NCBI RefSeq assembly: GCF_004337985.1
Contig: NW_021940918.1
Span: 3,379,014-3,443,013 of the forward strand
Source of the DNA: Pyricularia pennisetigena
Taxonomy: Eukaryota > Ascomycota > Sordariomycetes > Magnaporthales > Pyriculariaceae
DNA: 64,000 bases
Direction of reading: 5' to 3'
The notes under the pieces were generated by a model. That model did not search any database. It saw only the letters and a program-made list of their open reading frames with translations, and was not told the origin of the DNA. Positions within the stretch are counted from its first letter, which is position 1; each line of letters begins with the position of its first letter. This document shows positions 1 through 9,779 of the stretch, one piece after another. A program made the position numbers and the translations under genes.

Positions 1-86
1 TGCCGTAGTATTAGCAGCAAGTTAAAGAAAAAAAAAAAACTACTACCGAATACTGAAATAACTGGGTCCGCAGAATATGCACTAAC

Positions 87-550
87 TCGTGTGACCAGCT
101 TCCCAGCATGACTATTCTACCCTCCTTCTTGTCCATGCTCTGCAGCAGCTTGACCGTGAGCAACCAGTGAGTCAGGTAGTTGGTTTGGAAGGACATGTCA
201 AAGCCATCCTCGGTGAAGCTCGCTGTCGTCCATTCCTGCCATGCCGCGTTCAGCACCAGGGCACGGATCGGTGGAATGGTACCCGCTGTGACGCGGGCGT
301 TGATGTCGTCGGCGAATCGGCGACCCGAAGCAAGCTTGGATAGGTCCAGAGGCACAACATCATGAAAACAGGGCAGGCCCTTGCCACGGTGACGAGTGAT
401 GACTTTTGCCAGAGCAGTTGCCTTTTGAGCGTTGCGGACGGTGAATATCATGTGGTATTCGGCATACTGTGCCTCTGATAGAAGCTTGTTGGCGATGGCG
501 CAGCCCAGCCCGCCGTTGGCGCCTGTGACGATGATAGTACCTTTGAGCAT
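87..550 (-). CDS. Short-chain dehydrogenase/reductase, 5' exon only (partial)
   Basis: N-terminal exon of a classical Rossmann-fold SDR oxidoreductase. It begins at ATG 550 and shows the cofactor motif TGANGGLG at residues 9-16. A later ALVLNAAW corresponds to the family's NNAG-type strand, followed by an RIVMLGSWS strand that normally leads into the catalytic Ser. Reading on from there gives a poor tail (poly-Phe) and then a stop, so I place a splice donor (GTTAGT) right after base 87. A branch-like CTAAT lies near base 25, and the acceptor lies beyond the window's left edge. The catalytic YxxxK would be in the next exon and is not visible. NAD(P) binding is certain from the family; the substrate cannot be inferred. 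Confidence 0.8.
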
Positions 551-891
551 TTTTCAAGGTTGAGTTGAGTTGTGCAGAGAAATGTAATTGAGTAGAAGGC
601 CTCGGATAACAGTCTTATATGGATTTTTGCTGCCATTTCGGAATTTCAATGATTGCCAGCCTACTTTTATAGGAACGTACGTTGTGTTGATTTTCCTATT
701 TCAGAACTTACACGGTCCAAAGTTGCTCCGTTAATTCAGACAGTTTCCCCACATGGAATTTCAGATTACAATCCCGTTCCGTCAGGATCATCATGAACTC
801 CCGCGGGTTTACTAATTGGGAATGTGGAGAATGGCCGGTTGCCCACAATGGTAACGAGGTCATAGGTCCACTGTAAGGTTCGGTTCCCAAC
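551..891. other. Intergenic, SDR promoter to tRNA
   Basis: No gene seen. It should hold the promoter of the leftward dehydrogenase gene. The open frames that cross it start at non-ATG codons and resemble no family. Confidence 0.5.
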
Positions 892-988
892 GGTTCTATG
901 GTGTAATGGTTAGCACATGAGGTTCTGAAGATCATTTGATTCTTCAGATCCCATTCCTCATGATCCCGGTTCGATTCCGGGTAGGACC
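892..988 (+). tRNA. tRNA-Gln (anticodon CUG) with a 26-nt intron
   Basis: A full cloverleaf can be folded by eye. The 7-bp acceptor stem pairs 892-898 with 982-988 (one G-U). The D arm has the GGTTAG loop. The 5-bp anticodon stem pairs TGAGG (918-922) with CCTCA (956-960). The T arm is CCCGG/TTCGATT/CCGGG. The anticodon loop is TTCTGA...T with CTG at 925-927, interrupted at the canonical 37/38 position by an intron at 929-954. The intron contains CTTCAGA, which pairs with the anticodon region, the usual bulge-helix-bulge-like arrangement recognised by the splicing endonuclease. The CCA end is not encoded, as expected in a eukaryote. Confidence 0.93.
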
Positions 989-993
989 TTTTT
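989..993 (+). terminator. RNA polymerase III T-run terminator
   Basis: Five T residues directly follow the discriminator end of the tRNA, the standard Pol III termination signal. Confidence 0.8.
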
Positions 994-1636
994 GTCGATG
1001 CGGGTCCAGCATTCCAGTGATGGTAATTTTGTTACTTTATCTTGTTAGTGTTCTTCCGCCATATGGCCCAAAGTTTTCTACTTTTCTCTTCTCTTTTTTA
1101 ACTGCTCCCTGGAGGGATTTTTGTCCTTTATAATTGGGTTCATGGTTATCGCGACATGTTCTCAGGCGTCAAGTGTTGACGAATGCGATTAATCAACATC
1201 AAATTCAAAAAACGGACCAACTGACTCGCTCCAACCCACGACTGTAATTATCTATAGGTAGGACCTGGCAACATAAACTCGAATCGAAGACGGATAGATC
1301 TACGTGCGATTTGTACTCTCCGAATAGATTCCCCGCAGCATTTGCATCAGGCGTCATACCTTTGGTTTCCTCGGGGCTCAGACACTCTTGGCGTTTGGGA
1401 TACGCCAGCGGGCTGCGTGTGCCACCATGGCTTGTCGACCGTAACCACTGCCGGTCGAACGATTTACGGTGTCAGACCATCCCTGAAATTTATCATGCCA
1501 TTTTTCTTGGACATGGGAACACAATCAGCTTTCTTCGCAGATTTGGCGTGTTTTGTTCAGCGGAAAGAAGCCACCAAGATTTCGAGATGTTAGGGTTGGC
1601 ATTTAACTGAGTTCGTACTGTCAAAAGACCAGTCAT
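994..1636. other. Intergenic, tRNA to protoglobin promoter
   Basis: Nothing recognisable. Frames of 83-99 codons around 1311-1610 have no family signature and overlap each other in two frames, so they are taken as chance ORFs. Confidence 0.5.
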
Positions 1637-1643
1637 TATAAAA
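1637..1643 (+). promoter_or_regulatory. TATA box of the protoglobin gene
   Basis: TATAAAA about 155 bp upstream of ATG 1798. With usual TATA spacing, transcription would start near 1665-1680, giving a leader of roughly 120-130 nt that contains the uORF and inverted repeat listed next. Confidence 0.5.
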
Positions 1644-1663
1644 TGGGAGTGCATTCAGGTGCT

Positions 1664-1768
1664 ATGAGGCCTGTGGCTATGGCCAGCATGTTTGATCAAC
1701 AAAGGACAGGCGCAGTACCCATAGCCACCACCAAGAGAAACAACAGCATCCGCAAAGAGACTGCCTGA
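1664..1768 (+). other. Upstream ORF in the protoglobin leader
   Basis: A 34-codon ORF starts at ATG 1664, with in-frame ATGs at 1679 and 1688, and ends at TGA 1766-1768, 29 nt before the main ATG. If the transcript starts just downstream of the TATA box, initiation at 1679 or 1688 remains possible. No conserved peptide is claimed; its role would be translational control of the main ORF. Confidence 0.45.
1673..1728 (+). promoter_or_regulatory. 10-bp perfect inverted repeat (leader hairpin)
   Basis: GTGGCTATGG at 1673-1682 is exactly complementary to CCATAGCCAC at 1719-1728, with a 36-nt loop. It lies inside the predicted leader and inside the uORF. It could be a structured RNA element, or a binding site for a dimeric factor in DNA. 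Confidence 0.45.
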
Positions 1769-1797
1769 GTAACAAAACAAGAAACAGCAAGAGAAAC

Positions 1798-2903
1798 ATG
1801 GGCCTGACACTACCCAGCGACCGCCTGCGCATGCACGTGGAGCGACGCGACCTCTACACCAACCTCGAGGCGCGCATCCACTACCTCCACAGCTTCCTCG
1901 ACTTTAGCAGCCGCGACATCGAGGCCCTGGTGTCGGGCGCAAAGTACGTCCGCGCCCTGATCCCGGCCGTCGTCAACATCGTCTACAAGAAGCTGCTGCG
2001 CTACGACGTAACCGCCCGCGCCTTCACCACGAGGAGTACCAGCTTCGAGGGACCCATGGACGAGTACCCGGATGAGGACAGCCCGCAGATCCAGCACCGA
2101 AAGGTGTTTTTGCGCGCTTATCTGTCGAAGCTGTGTTCGGATCCGTCGCAGATGGAGTTTTGGGAGTATTTGGACAAGGTTGGGTGAGTTTTGAGTTTTT
2201 AAGTTGCTTCTTGTCAGACGGTGGCAGGTCAAGATGCATCAACTCGTATAAAAGAACACGAGATAAACTAACCTGACTTAAACTTCCCATGATTCACAGC
2301 ATGATGCATGTCGGCCTGGGGAGGGCCCACCCTCTACACGTCGAGTACGTACACCTGGGCGTCTGTCTGGCATTCATCCAGGACATCATGAGCGAGGCCA
2401 TCCTCTCCCACCCGCGCATGGCCATGCAAAACAAGATCGCGCTGGTCAAGGCCCTCGGCAAGGTCATATGGATCCAGAACGACCTGATGGCAAAGTGGCA
2501 GGTTCGGGACGGCGCCGAGTTCCACACGGGCGACGAGTCGGACGAGGACATGGTGATCGAGAAGGAGGGATACCTGCACGGCAAAAAGATCCTGGGCGAA
2601 GAAGACGACGTCCCCGAGGCGGTCAGTCCTGCGTCTTCAACCTCCTCACAGCACACTCTCACGCCGCCGAGGAGTCTCTTGTCGCCATTGTCCCCTACGA
2701 CTTGCATGCCGAGGAGGTCGACGGGGAGCGAAGCCGCTGGGGTTTGTCCGTTTAGTGGCAGGCAGACCAACGAGCCGAGCACGCCAGAGAAGCGAAAACC
2801 TGATATCAAGATTGAAGTCAGCGAGCCTGGTACTTTTGCTGGGTCGAGGTCGATGCAGAGTCTCAGCGGTGTCGCACTGTCGGGGAGTACAGAATCTAAT
2901 TGA
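1798..2903 (+). CDS. Protoglobin-domain protein (heme-binding sensor-type globin)
   Basis: Two exons, 1798-2183 and 2300-2903, joined over a 116-bp intron (GTGAGT...CACAG, branch CTAAC), giving 329 aa. Residues 1 to about 200 read as a fungal protoglobin: an N-terminal helix region with FLDFSSRDIEAL, then helices ending in a FWEYLDKVG-MMHVGLG segment spanning the splice. The His after the two Met residues (about H132) sits where globin-coupled sensors and HemAT place the proximal heme ligand; this position is inference from pattern. Residues from about 205 on are acidic, then Ser/Pro-rich and disordered, with no output domain. Family members bind heme and gases (O2, CO, NO); the fungal role is unknown. 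The main ATG has a good AAAC-ATGG context. The neighbour on the right is convergent. Confidence 0.8.
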
Positions 2904-3242
2904 GTTGACATAATTTTTTTTTTTCCCCCTGTGACGGGATAAATAGAAGAAAATTCCCAACAGTTTTGATCAATCGACAGTGTTGCAAAGCGCCAAAATC
3001 CGAGCTCAATATTTCTCATGCCACAGCAAACATTTCAAAACAAGTTTCTACTGAGGTCACACTGTTTCGCTTTACAATCCAGGCATGCCTGCTATTCGGA
3101 CTGCAGCATGCAGAGCCTTTTCAAACTCATGCTTAGAATGAAATACAGATATTCGACAAAAATAGAAATAAAAACAGTCCATCTCATACAAATAGATCGC
3201 CAACATTTGTTACAATATCACCCGCCACGCCATGCAGGCAGG
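2904..3242. other. Convergent 3' intergenic region
   Basis: Shared 3' UTR space of the protoglobin gene and the leftward 2EXR-like gene. No feature beyond T-rich and A-rich stretches. Confidence 0.5.
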
Positions 3243-4781
3243 CTAACAACCCTCCATGGCCTCATCACCATCCTCATCCAAACCCTCCACGGGAGTGTCG
3301 GCATCCTTATCCACAGGCAGCCGCGCGCGACGCAACTCCTCCTCCGCATCCTCATCCCTGCAGTCGTCGTCCACCTCGCCGTGTTTGATGACGGCCAGCA
3401 CCTTGACTCTGATCCTCGGCGTCGGCCCGGCCGGCGCCAGCCTCTCCCAGTACTCGGGCTCGTAAGCCACGCGGCGATTCCACAAGTCCGTAACCATCTG
3501 GTAGGCGGGCACGTCCGGCTTCGGGTTCCCGTTGGCGTCCATGTCGTTTCCAATGGTCAGGGCCGGCTCGTCGCCGCCGTAGGCACGCTCGCGCCCGCCC
3601 TCGTCCCACAGCCGCGTGTGGCACCACGCCTGCCAGTGCGTCAGCATCTTGGTCTCGAACTTCTCCGCCAGCTGCACAAAGTCCAGGCAGTCGTGCCACG
3701 CCCCTTCGTCATCCTCGGTCGGTCGGGCGACCTCGTAAAGGTCCAATCCACGGGCCTGGAACCGCCGGTCCGCGGCGCGGGGCCTCCTGCCGGGCTTCAG
3801 CGCCAGGTTGTAGTTGATCAACCACACGGTCTCGAGCCGCGGGAAGTGCACGACGGACCAGAACAGCGGGTGCCAGTCCGGGTCCTCGCCAAAATCGGGG
3901 CTCGTCGGGTCTTCGTAGGCCGTCTGTTCCCCCCCGGCCAGGTTGACCTCGTAGCCGATCTGCCGCTGGTGCTGGAACTGCGTGTACACGCTGCTGACCA
4001 GGTAGTGGTCGAACATCAGGACGTGGTTTTCTGCAACCCTCGGGTCCGGCAGGGGCACCAGATTCGGCCGCTTGTTCTGGATTATGACGAGGTCCTCGGC
4101 CGTGTTGATGACCATGTAGCTGAATCCTTCTTTTGCGTTGGGGTCTTCGGGCGGGGCCGAAGGTTTTAAGCCGTTGATGGGTTGTCTGGGAGTCATTGAA
4201 AGCCACACAAAGGGGTCGAGCTGCTGGGGCCTCGGCAGCTGCGAGAAGATAAAGGGCCGGTTGGTGCCCGACGCGCCCCGGATGATTCTCCTCAGCGCCT
4301 GGGCGTGGCCTGGGATGCGCGTCCGGAATAGGTTGCGCCGCCTGCGGGACATGGACGGGTTGTGCCGACCAAAGTACCCAGTCGAATCGCCCCACGGGTC
4401 GAACTGCTCCGGCCGGTCCCAGTAGACTTGATTGTCGCCAGGCTGGCGTCTGACGTTGGGCTGCTCCATCGTGCGGAAGCGCATAAAGCTGGTCAAGTGC
4501 TCCGGAAGCCACGTCTTGCGGTCCCGGACGTTCAGGTTTCGTATCCGATTCTTTCCTGCCGGGGCTGTGCAGTAAGTGCAATCCAGAAGGAACCAGTGGG
4601 CAGCTTTGCCGGTGTCGCGGTAGAGCTGGGTTTCGCCCAAGCGCCGGAGTACCATATGTTGCAATTCGATAGGCAGACGCCACCAGGGGCCGACACCGTC
4701 GTTGTCGCGGGCAAAGAAGGCCGTGCTGACGTCTTGGGGCGGCGTCCCATTGTTGGCTGGGTGCTGAGGTTCAGAGCTCAT
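3243..4781 (-). CDS. 2EXR/F-box-like fungal protein, function unknown
   Basis: Single exon, 512 aa, ATG 4781 to TAG 3243. Near residues 30-48 the WWRLPIELQHMVLRRLGE segment has the LPxE...h.hRxL pattern of F-box and fungal 2EXR N-termini, which in other proteins binds Skp1 or acts as a general adaptor. The rest is hydrophilic, rich in Trp, Arg and Pro, and ends in a strongly acidic tail (EDGDEAMEG). I recognise no catalytic domain, signal peptide or membrane helix. A long open frame on the opposite strand (3018-4169) is a GC-driven shadow. Confidence 0.65.
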   Translation of the reverse strand: MSSEPQHPANNGTPPQDVSTAFFARDNDGVGPWWRLPIELQHMVLRRLGETQLYRDTGKAAHWFLLDCTYCTAPAGKNRIRNLNVRDRKTWLPEHLTSFMRFRTMEQPNVRRQPGDNQVYWDRPEQFDPWGDSTGYFGRHNPSMSRRRRNLFRTRIPGHAQALRRIIRGASGTNRPFIFSQLPRPQQLDPFVWLSMTPRQPINGLKPSAPPEDPNAKEGFSYMVINTAEDLVIIQNKRPNLVPLPDPRVAENHVLMFDHYLVSSVYTQFQHQRQIGYEVNLAGGEQTAYEDPTSPDFGEDPDWHPLFWSVVHFPRLETVWLINYNLALKPGRRPRAADRRFQARGLDLYEVARPTEDDEGAWHDCLDFVQLAEKFETKMLTHWQAWCHTRLWDEGGRERAYGGDEPALTIGNDMDANGNPKPDVPAYQMVTDLWNRRVAYEPEYWERLAPAGPTPRIRVKVLAVIKHGEVDDDCRDEDAEEELRRARLPVDKDADTPVEGLDEDGDEAMEGC

Positions 4782-6206
4782 GATGTCGTTTTGAACGGAT
4801 ACAACGGTGAAAAGATGAGTTATACATGTGGATTTTTCGGGTCCATTGATGTTCTCGACAATTGGATCTCAGAAAACCAAAAATCAACATTTCAAGAAGA
4901 TCCAGCAAAGTTGATGAACTTATTATTATATGAAAGCCTGAGACGTTTAAGGCTTTGTGACGTTGACGAAGACGGATAGGACTGCATCTTCTCATCTTTT
5001 AATGGCTTTTATGATTTTCTTGTTGGCCCAATTCAATATCAATAGAAATGAACAAAGCAAGTCACCGGTAATATTCAGCATCAGTCTCAATTGCCGAATG
5101 CGGAAATAATGTATAATTAGCAGACTTTTGAACAAAACGATACAGTTCATATACATCAGAGAGTAGGCTTTTTTTTTCCTTTTTGCTCCAGTAGAAGCGA
5201 AAGATTGCACCGGTTTCAACTTCAACACGTTACGGAGCGGTCCGATGAAGAGCAAGAGGATAGAAAAGATCTAACTGAGGCTTAGCTGTCTGCGTTTTAT
5301 CGTGTACAATCATCGGAATGTGCCCAATTGCATTCCCGGAATTCCTTTGCCCAACATTCCAAAGGGGAAACCTTAGCAGCATCGGACACGAGGAATTCCA
5401 AGTAACAATCCAAACAGGCATGCAAACGGTGCCGAGAATCTTTTAGTCCAAACAAAGGAGTGATCGCGTCACTTGTCCTCGTGAGCACCAGGGACCGGAA
5501 TCGGCTATAATACGAGAAACTGAAGGCACCTACACAACGCGGTGACATCAACAAAAACGCATAAGCAGTACAGCCATTAAACTATGACACGGGAATAGGA
5601 TGCACTTCTTTTTATGTCATGCTTTCGCCATTAATAATTGCAAAAGATGCACCTCAATATGTATGGACTCGATGACAACAATCCTCGAGGCGATTTACCT
5701 TTTGGCATCCCCCTAGTCTCCGTGATGTGCGACTAGACCGGGCAGATGGCTTCGAGACCAAAGGTCGAATGATAACCAGCCCTTTTAGGAGTTTTATACC
5801 CGTGGGGCTGGCCTAGTGCTACTCGCTGGACCGTAGGTGTTAAAAAGCTACTACGAAAGCACCAGCATGAGAGAAATGATGCGCCAATAAATTTGAACAT
5901 AGGCAACAGCACAAAATTAAAATGTCAGCTTTACTCGCTATGCCGACCAAGATTTCAGTCATCTTTTCTTTTCTGCCTAATTCATTAACGGAACGTATCT
6001 ACTGATGCAGGCTTCCAGAAGCTCATGACAAACCCTTCAGCGCGTCGCTTGAACCCAGACGTCTAGATCCAGAGTTTGTCAAGCAGAGTAGTATCGTTTC
6101 AACCCATGCCACTAGTCCAACCCAGAGCTGATACTCTGGTATGCCAACTAATGACTGTGCTCAAAAACGCCTGGGCAGTTACGCTGCAACATGCTCTAGA
6201 ACTAGA
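4782..6206. other. Intergenic, 1.4 kb
   Basis: No gene, RNA or mobile element recognised. Short leftward frames at 4992-5255 and 5297-5554 lack family similarity and convincing start contexts. Confidence 0.5.
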
Positions 6207-7820
6207 CTAGTATCGAGGGTTTTGGGACTGGTACTGATCATGGTGCTGTTGACCTTGGTGGGGATATTGGTTGTAAGGCGGCTGATGCGAAGGGGCCCCG
6301 CCTGAGTAATTTTGGGGTGGTGGAGCGCCGTAGTACGCGTCCTGTGACGACTGATACTGCTGTGACCCCTGCCAATTAGGATTGTTGCCGCTAGGACTGG
6401 AGTAATGTTGTTGATGAGAAGGTGGCGGGCCACTATTGTTGTTGTTGTTGTTGTTGTTGCTTCCACCATGCTGCATGGGTGCCGGAGTCTGCGGTGTGCC
6501 CACACTGACGCCCTCGTTTCCGATATCATCGGGAACGCTGATTCGCACATCGGGCAGATACTTCCGCACCCGGACTTCAACGTTCTCTTGAACAAAGACC
6601 CAGCTCGCCCGCTCAAACTTGCGGTGGCCACCGTTTACGACTGCGAGAACGCTCTGACGAAGGCTGTCCTGGACCTTGCGCACCAAGTCACGGATCTTGT
6701 TGACCAACTTGACCTTGATGTCATCTCCAAAACCGCGAGACGACGAGGTTTGCGAGTCGAGACTTGAGTCGAAAGGGTTACCGCCAAGAATCTTCTCAAG
6801 AGGACCCTGCACCTGGTCGGGGAGAGCCTCCCAGAGGTTCTTCTCAATGACACCCAGGATCTTACGGAACTCGATACGGACCTCTCGGTGCACTTTGGCG
6901 AGACCGGTACTGAGCTTGTTGCTGATCATGCCAGAGAAACCACCGCTGCCCCCATCGTCATTTCCGCCGGGGCCATCCCGCGACCTCTCATCCGAGTGCG
7001 ATTTCTTGCCGAAAAGGCCGGCAACCCCCTTGACCAGCCCCTGAATCTCGTCTTTGAGCTCGCCCTTGACACCATCCCCGAGGTCTCGCGTCGTGGTGTT
7101 GCCGCGGAGCCACCTCTTGATCTTTTCGAGGGCGATGCGAGTAAACTGCTCCGCCAGCGGTGCGTGCTGTTCCCTCAGCACGACGCCGAGCTTCTCCTTG
7201 ATCTCGGGACTGATCATGCGCGCCTTGCCGTCCGGATCACGAGAGGTGTCCTTGATGGCGTCACTCAGGATGCCGAGGATACCGTCAAGCCTGATCTTCT
7301 CTCCACCGCCGCCGCCCTGAGAGTTGCTGTGGTGCTCCTTGATGGCGCCAACCGCGGCGCTCAGGAATCCCCTGGCACCCTGGCTGAACATGTCACTCCC
7401 GCTCCGATCCCGGTCGCCGCCGCCCATTCCTCGGCTGCCATCCTGTCCACCGCCGCCCGACTCGGTGAGGTTGAAAATCTCCCGAATGTCATCCGAGGCG
7501 CCGTCAGCAACCTTGGAGAAGGACTGGGTGAGTGAGAGAATCTCATTGGCGAACGGCAGGGACCCAACGCCGTAAGCGTCCGGGGGAGCATCGCCCAGAG
7601 ATCTGGAGTTGGGACCCGAAGCGTCTTTCCGGTTGAACAGGGATCGGAAAGCATCAACGACCAAGTCTTCCAGGCTGTCGATGGTCTTGGTCTGGAACTC
7701 GTCGATTTCCCTGGTGATGCGCGGTTGAATTTCCGGCGCTAGTGAGTCGACGTACTTGTCAATCTGCACCATGACCACATCAGGGATGCCATGACGGCTC
7801 TTGCCCAAGTCTTCCGACAT
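6207..7820 (-). CDS. Conserved-looking protein of unknown function with Asn/Gln/Pro-rich tail
   Basis: Single exon, 537 aa, from ATG 7820. Residues 1-95 are predicted helical and charged, with VMVQIDKYVDSLAPEI near the start. Gly-rich linkers follow, then more amphipathic helical stretches (about 150-300 and 320-430). The last 110 residues are low complexity: Asn8, followed by Pro/Gln/His/Tyr-rich sequence such as QQHYSSP. I do not recognise a named domain. There is no signal peptide or clear membrane helix, so a cytosolic or membrane-surface protein is likely. The tail composition resembles condensate- or prion-like segments, which is inference only. Confidence 0.65.
   Translation of the reverse strand: MSEDLGKSRHGIPDVVMVQIDKYVDSLAPEIQPRITREIDEFQTKTIDSLEDLVVDAFRSLFNRKDASGPNSRSLGDAPPDAYGVGSLPFANEILSLTQSFSKVADGASDDIREIFNLTESGGGGQDGSRGMGGGDRDRSGSDMFSQGARGFLSAAVGAIKEHHSNSQGGGGGEKIRLDGILGILSDAIKDTSRDPDGKARMISPEIKEKLGVVLREQHAPLAEQFTRIALEKIKRWLRGNTTTRDLGDGVKGELKDEIQGLVKGVAGLFGKKSHSDERSRDGPGGNDDGGSGGFSGMISNKLSTGLAKVHREVRIEFRKILGVIEKNLWEALPDQVQGPLEKILGGNPFDSSLDSQTSSSRGFGDDIKVKLVNKIRDLVRKVQDSLRQSVLAVVNGGHRKFERASWVFVQENVEVRVRKYLPDVRISVPDDIGNEGVSVGTPQTPAPMQHGGSNNNNNNNNSGPPPSHQQHYSSPSGNNPNWQGSQQYQSSQDAYYGAPPPQNYSGGAPSHQPPYNQYPHQGQQHHDQYQSQNPRY
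6436..6459. repeat. (TTG)8 trinucleotide microsatellite inside a coding region
   Basis: Eight TTG units, read as AAC/AAT codons (Asn8) on the minus strand of the gene at 6207-7820. Length variation would stay in frame. Confidence 0.9.
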
Positions 7821-8496
7821 GATTGTTAGCGCGTTAATGGAAAGAAATCCAATGGTGTGTTTCTTCCTTTTCTTTTTTTGTTTTGCCTAGGAAATAACTG
7901 GGAGATGTTTCTTGTATTTGAGGAAGCGGACAAGCTCTGTTGATCAACTTAACCAAACTCAGCTACTTGCTCGTCTGTTGTCGTCCGCTTGTTCTTGCTC
8001 ACTACCGCCAGCATGAGGCCTCCTGAGGCACAGCCACCCAATATATCCAATGGACGACCTCTAAGTGATGCGAATGAGGGGTTGAGAGCATCCCCAACGG
8101 CCCCGCGTAGTGGGGTCATGACGTATCAGCTACGCGAGTCGAGCTCCCCTACTGGCTGGTTGCAAACAGCTCCAGGTTGCATACCTCTCTCTACCTGGCC
8201 ATGTCAAATTAGGAAGATGGCTGAATGATCGGGGCGTCCTACTTGTTTGTTGGTCTGGTCATAGTTATACTGGATTCCTGATTGGGTGACTTACAACAGA
8301 AGCAACATCGGATCTCATCCCTACTACAGCGCGCAGCCTCAATGATAGCAAATTGACTGCTCGTCTCCTCGATATTATCTACTGCAAGCTTTTCTTCTGC
8401 TTCCAAAGAAAAGGCATTGCTAAGAAAACCGTCCAGTAAACTTCAAATCACTGCTTCTTAGGATAAAGCTTCACAAAAAAGAAAGGCATTGGCTAC

Positions 8497-8534
<38 letters not shown>

Positions 8535-8727
8535 AAATTTGGTCATTACTTGTTGATGGAGGCAACTTGCATTGGCATAGCATGAAAGCTGATACTAGGG
8601 TGTTGTCCCATAATGTCTATTTGCAATATACCATCGAGACTGCAACAGCCGCAATCACCAGCTGAGTGTACTTTCCAAACCCCAGCAATGCTGCTATTGT
8701 GAAACCATAGGAGCATTCATGATCAAC
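7821..8727. other. Intergenic with a (AC)n microsatellite
   Basis: Promoter side of the Asn-rich gene and 3' side of the first small cysteine gene. Apart from the dinucleotide repeat at 8501-8529 nothing is recognised. Confidence 0.5.
8501..8529. repeat. (AC)14 microsatellite
   Basis: Uninterrupted AC dinucleotides, then one G interruption and three more units to about 8535. Confidence 0.95.
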
Positions 8728-9127
8728 TTACTGCCTGCGCGAAGACCCGTTTGAGTTCCCATTGGAGTTGTTGCCGTTCGACTGCCTGTTCGAGGTTCCG
8801 TTGGAGGCTCCATTGGAGGTCCCATTGCCGCTAGCCCCTGATCCGTTTGAAGATGAACCGCCACTACCGCTTTCCAGTGGGCTGAGATTCTCTCCTCGGA
8901 TTACGTAGAAGCCGTTGACGAACTGGCCGGTGCCCTGATTCGCGTTGGTGGAACAGCCGCACTATATATACAAAAGGTTTGCAAACTTAGCCGGCTGGTC
9001 CTTGTGTAACACTCGAGGTTGAAGAGGTCGGCAAGGGGGCGGGATCCATGAGCCACCATGTACCCCCGTTGGGACTTCTTACGTTATTGGTGTATTTTCG
9101 GCAAGTTTCACACCAGTTGACGGACAT
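8728..9127 (-). CDS. Small CxxC...CxC protein, tandem paralogue 1
   Basis: Two exons, 9083-9127 and 8728-8961, joined over a 121-bp intron (GTAAGA...TATAG, phase 0), giving 92 aa. Exon 1 encodes exactly 15 residues, MSVNWCETCRKYTNN, and exon 2 begins CGCSTNANQ. Cys therefore falls at 6, 9, 16 and 18, a spacing suited to binding one metal ion. A conserved-looking patch, GQFVNGFYV, follows, then a tail of Ser/Asn/Gly repeats ending RRQ. There is no signal peptide or membrane helix. Intron position, phase, exon 1 length and Cys spacing are identical in the gene at 9780-10098, so the two are tandem duplicates. The family is not known to me; zinc binding is inference. Confidence 0.7.
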
Positions 9128-9779
9128 TTTGGCGGTTTTGGTTTCTGGTGATCACGAGACAATAGGCAAGATTTTGGTGTTGGAGCTTACTTTGTAGGAA
9201 GTTAGTGGTTCGATGTGCTTGGATGTATTCTCACTGGACACAAAACAGTGTTCAACTTGAAGCTTTTATAGAAGTCGATAAGAGTGGTGACTCTATAGCC
9301 ATCGTGAATCACTAACTTCTTTATTGAGTTGAAGAGGTGCCAGTAGTGACAAGTAGTTTTGTTAACTTGAGCTTCATCTCGATGAACAGATTGAAGATAT
9401 GTCTGCAAAAGTAACACAGGTGACGATGGGAAGATATCTGTTTCAATGCTTTGTCTACTCTCGAGGATCACAAAGTTTTCGGCCTTGCTTGCATACTTCG
9501 CAGCTTGCATACTTGACAGCTTGGGGGGGGGGGGGGGCCAAAATCTAAATATGTCACTGGTGTTCTAAGCAACGAGTATGAATTGTTCTTTGATTGCATA
9601 TAGTATACAGTGTGCCCTGAACCATAATACTAGGTGCATGATGGCAGCAATTTCGAGTTTAATCCATTCTTCCCTGAGACGAATATTCCCGCGGAGGAAA
9701 CCAACGAAAACCATAGAGACAGGTACCAAGATCTCGGAGACGAGTCCCGAGGATCTGAAAGCTTCTATTCCCTGAACAT
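9128..9779. other. Spacer between the two small cysteine genes
   Basis: Holds a G15 homopolymer (9523-9537) preceded by a 12-bp direct repeat GCTTGCATACTT (9487-9498 and 9503-9514). A 102-codon leftward frame at 9202-9510 looks like chance. The promoter of paralogue 1 must lie here. Confidence 0.5.
9523..9537. repeat. G15 homopolymer
   Basis: Fifteen consecutive G residues on the plus strand in the spacer between the paralogues; could form a G-quadruplex or be a length-variable or miscalled tract. Confidence 0.85.

Noticed and set aside
3018..4169. 383-codon rightward ORF opposite the 2EXR-like gene
   Set aside because: Antisense shadow of a GC-rich coding frame; low-complexity Val/Arg/Leu/Pro composition and no domain.
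4992..5554. Possible degenerate transposon between 5.0 and 5.6 kb
   Set aside because: No terminal repeats, transposase or reverse-transcriptase motifs seen.
9202..9510. 102-codon leftward ORF between the small cysteine genes
   Set aside because: No family similarity; ends just before the G15 run; most likely chance.
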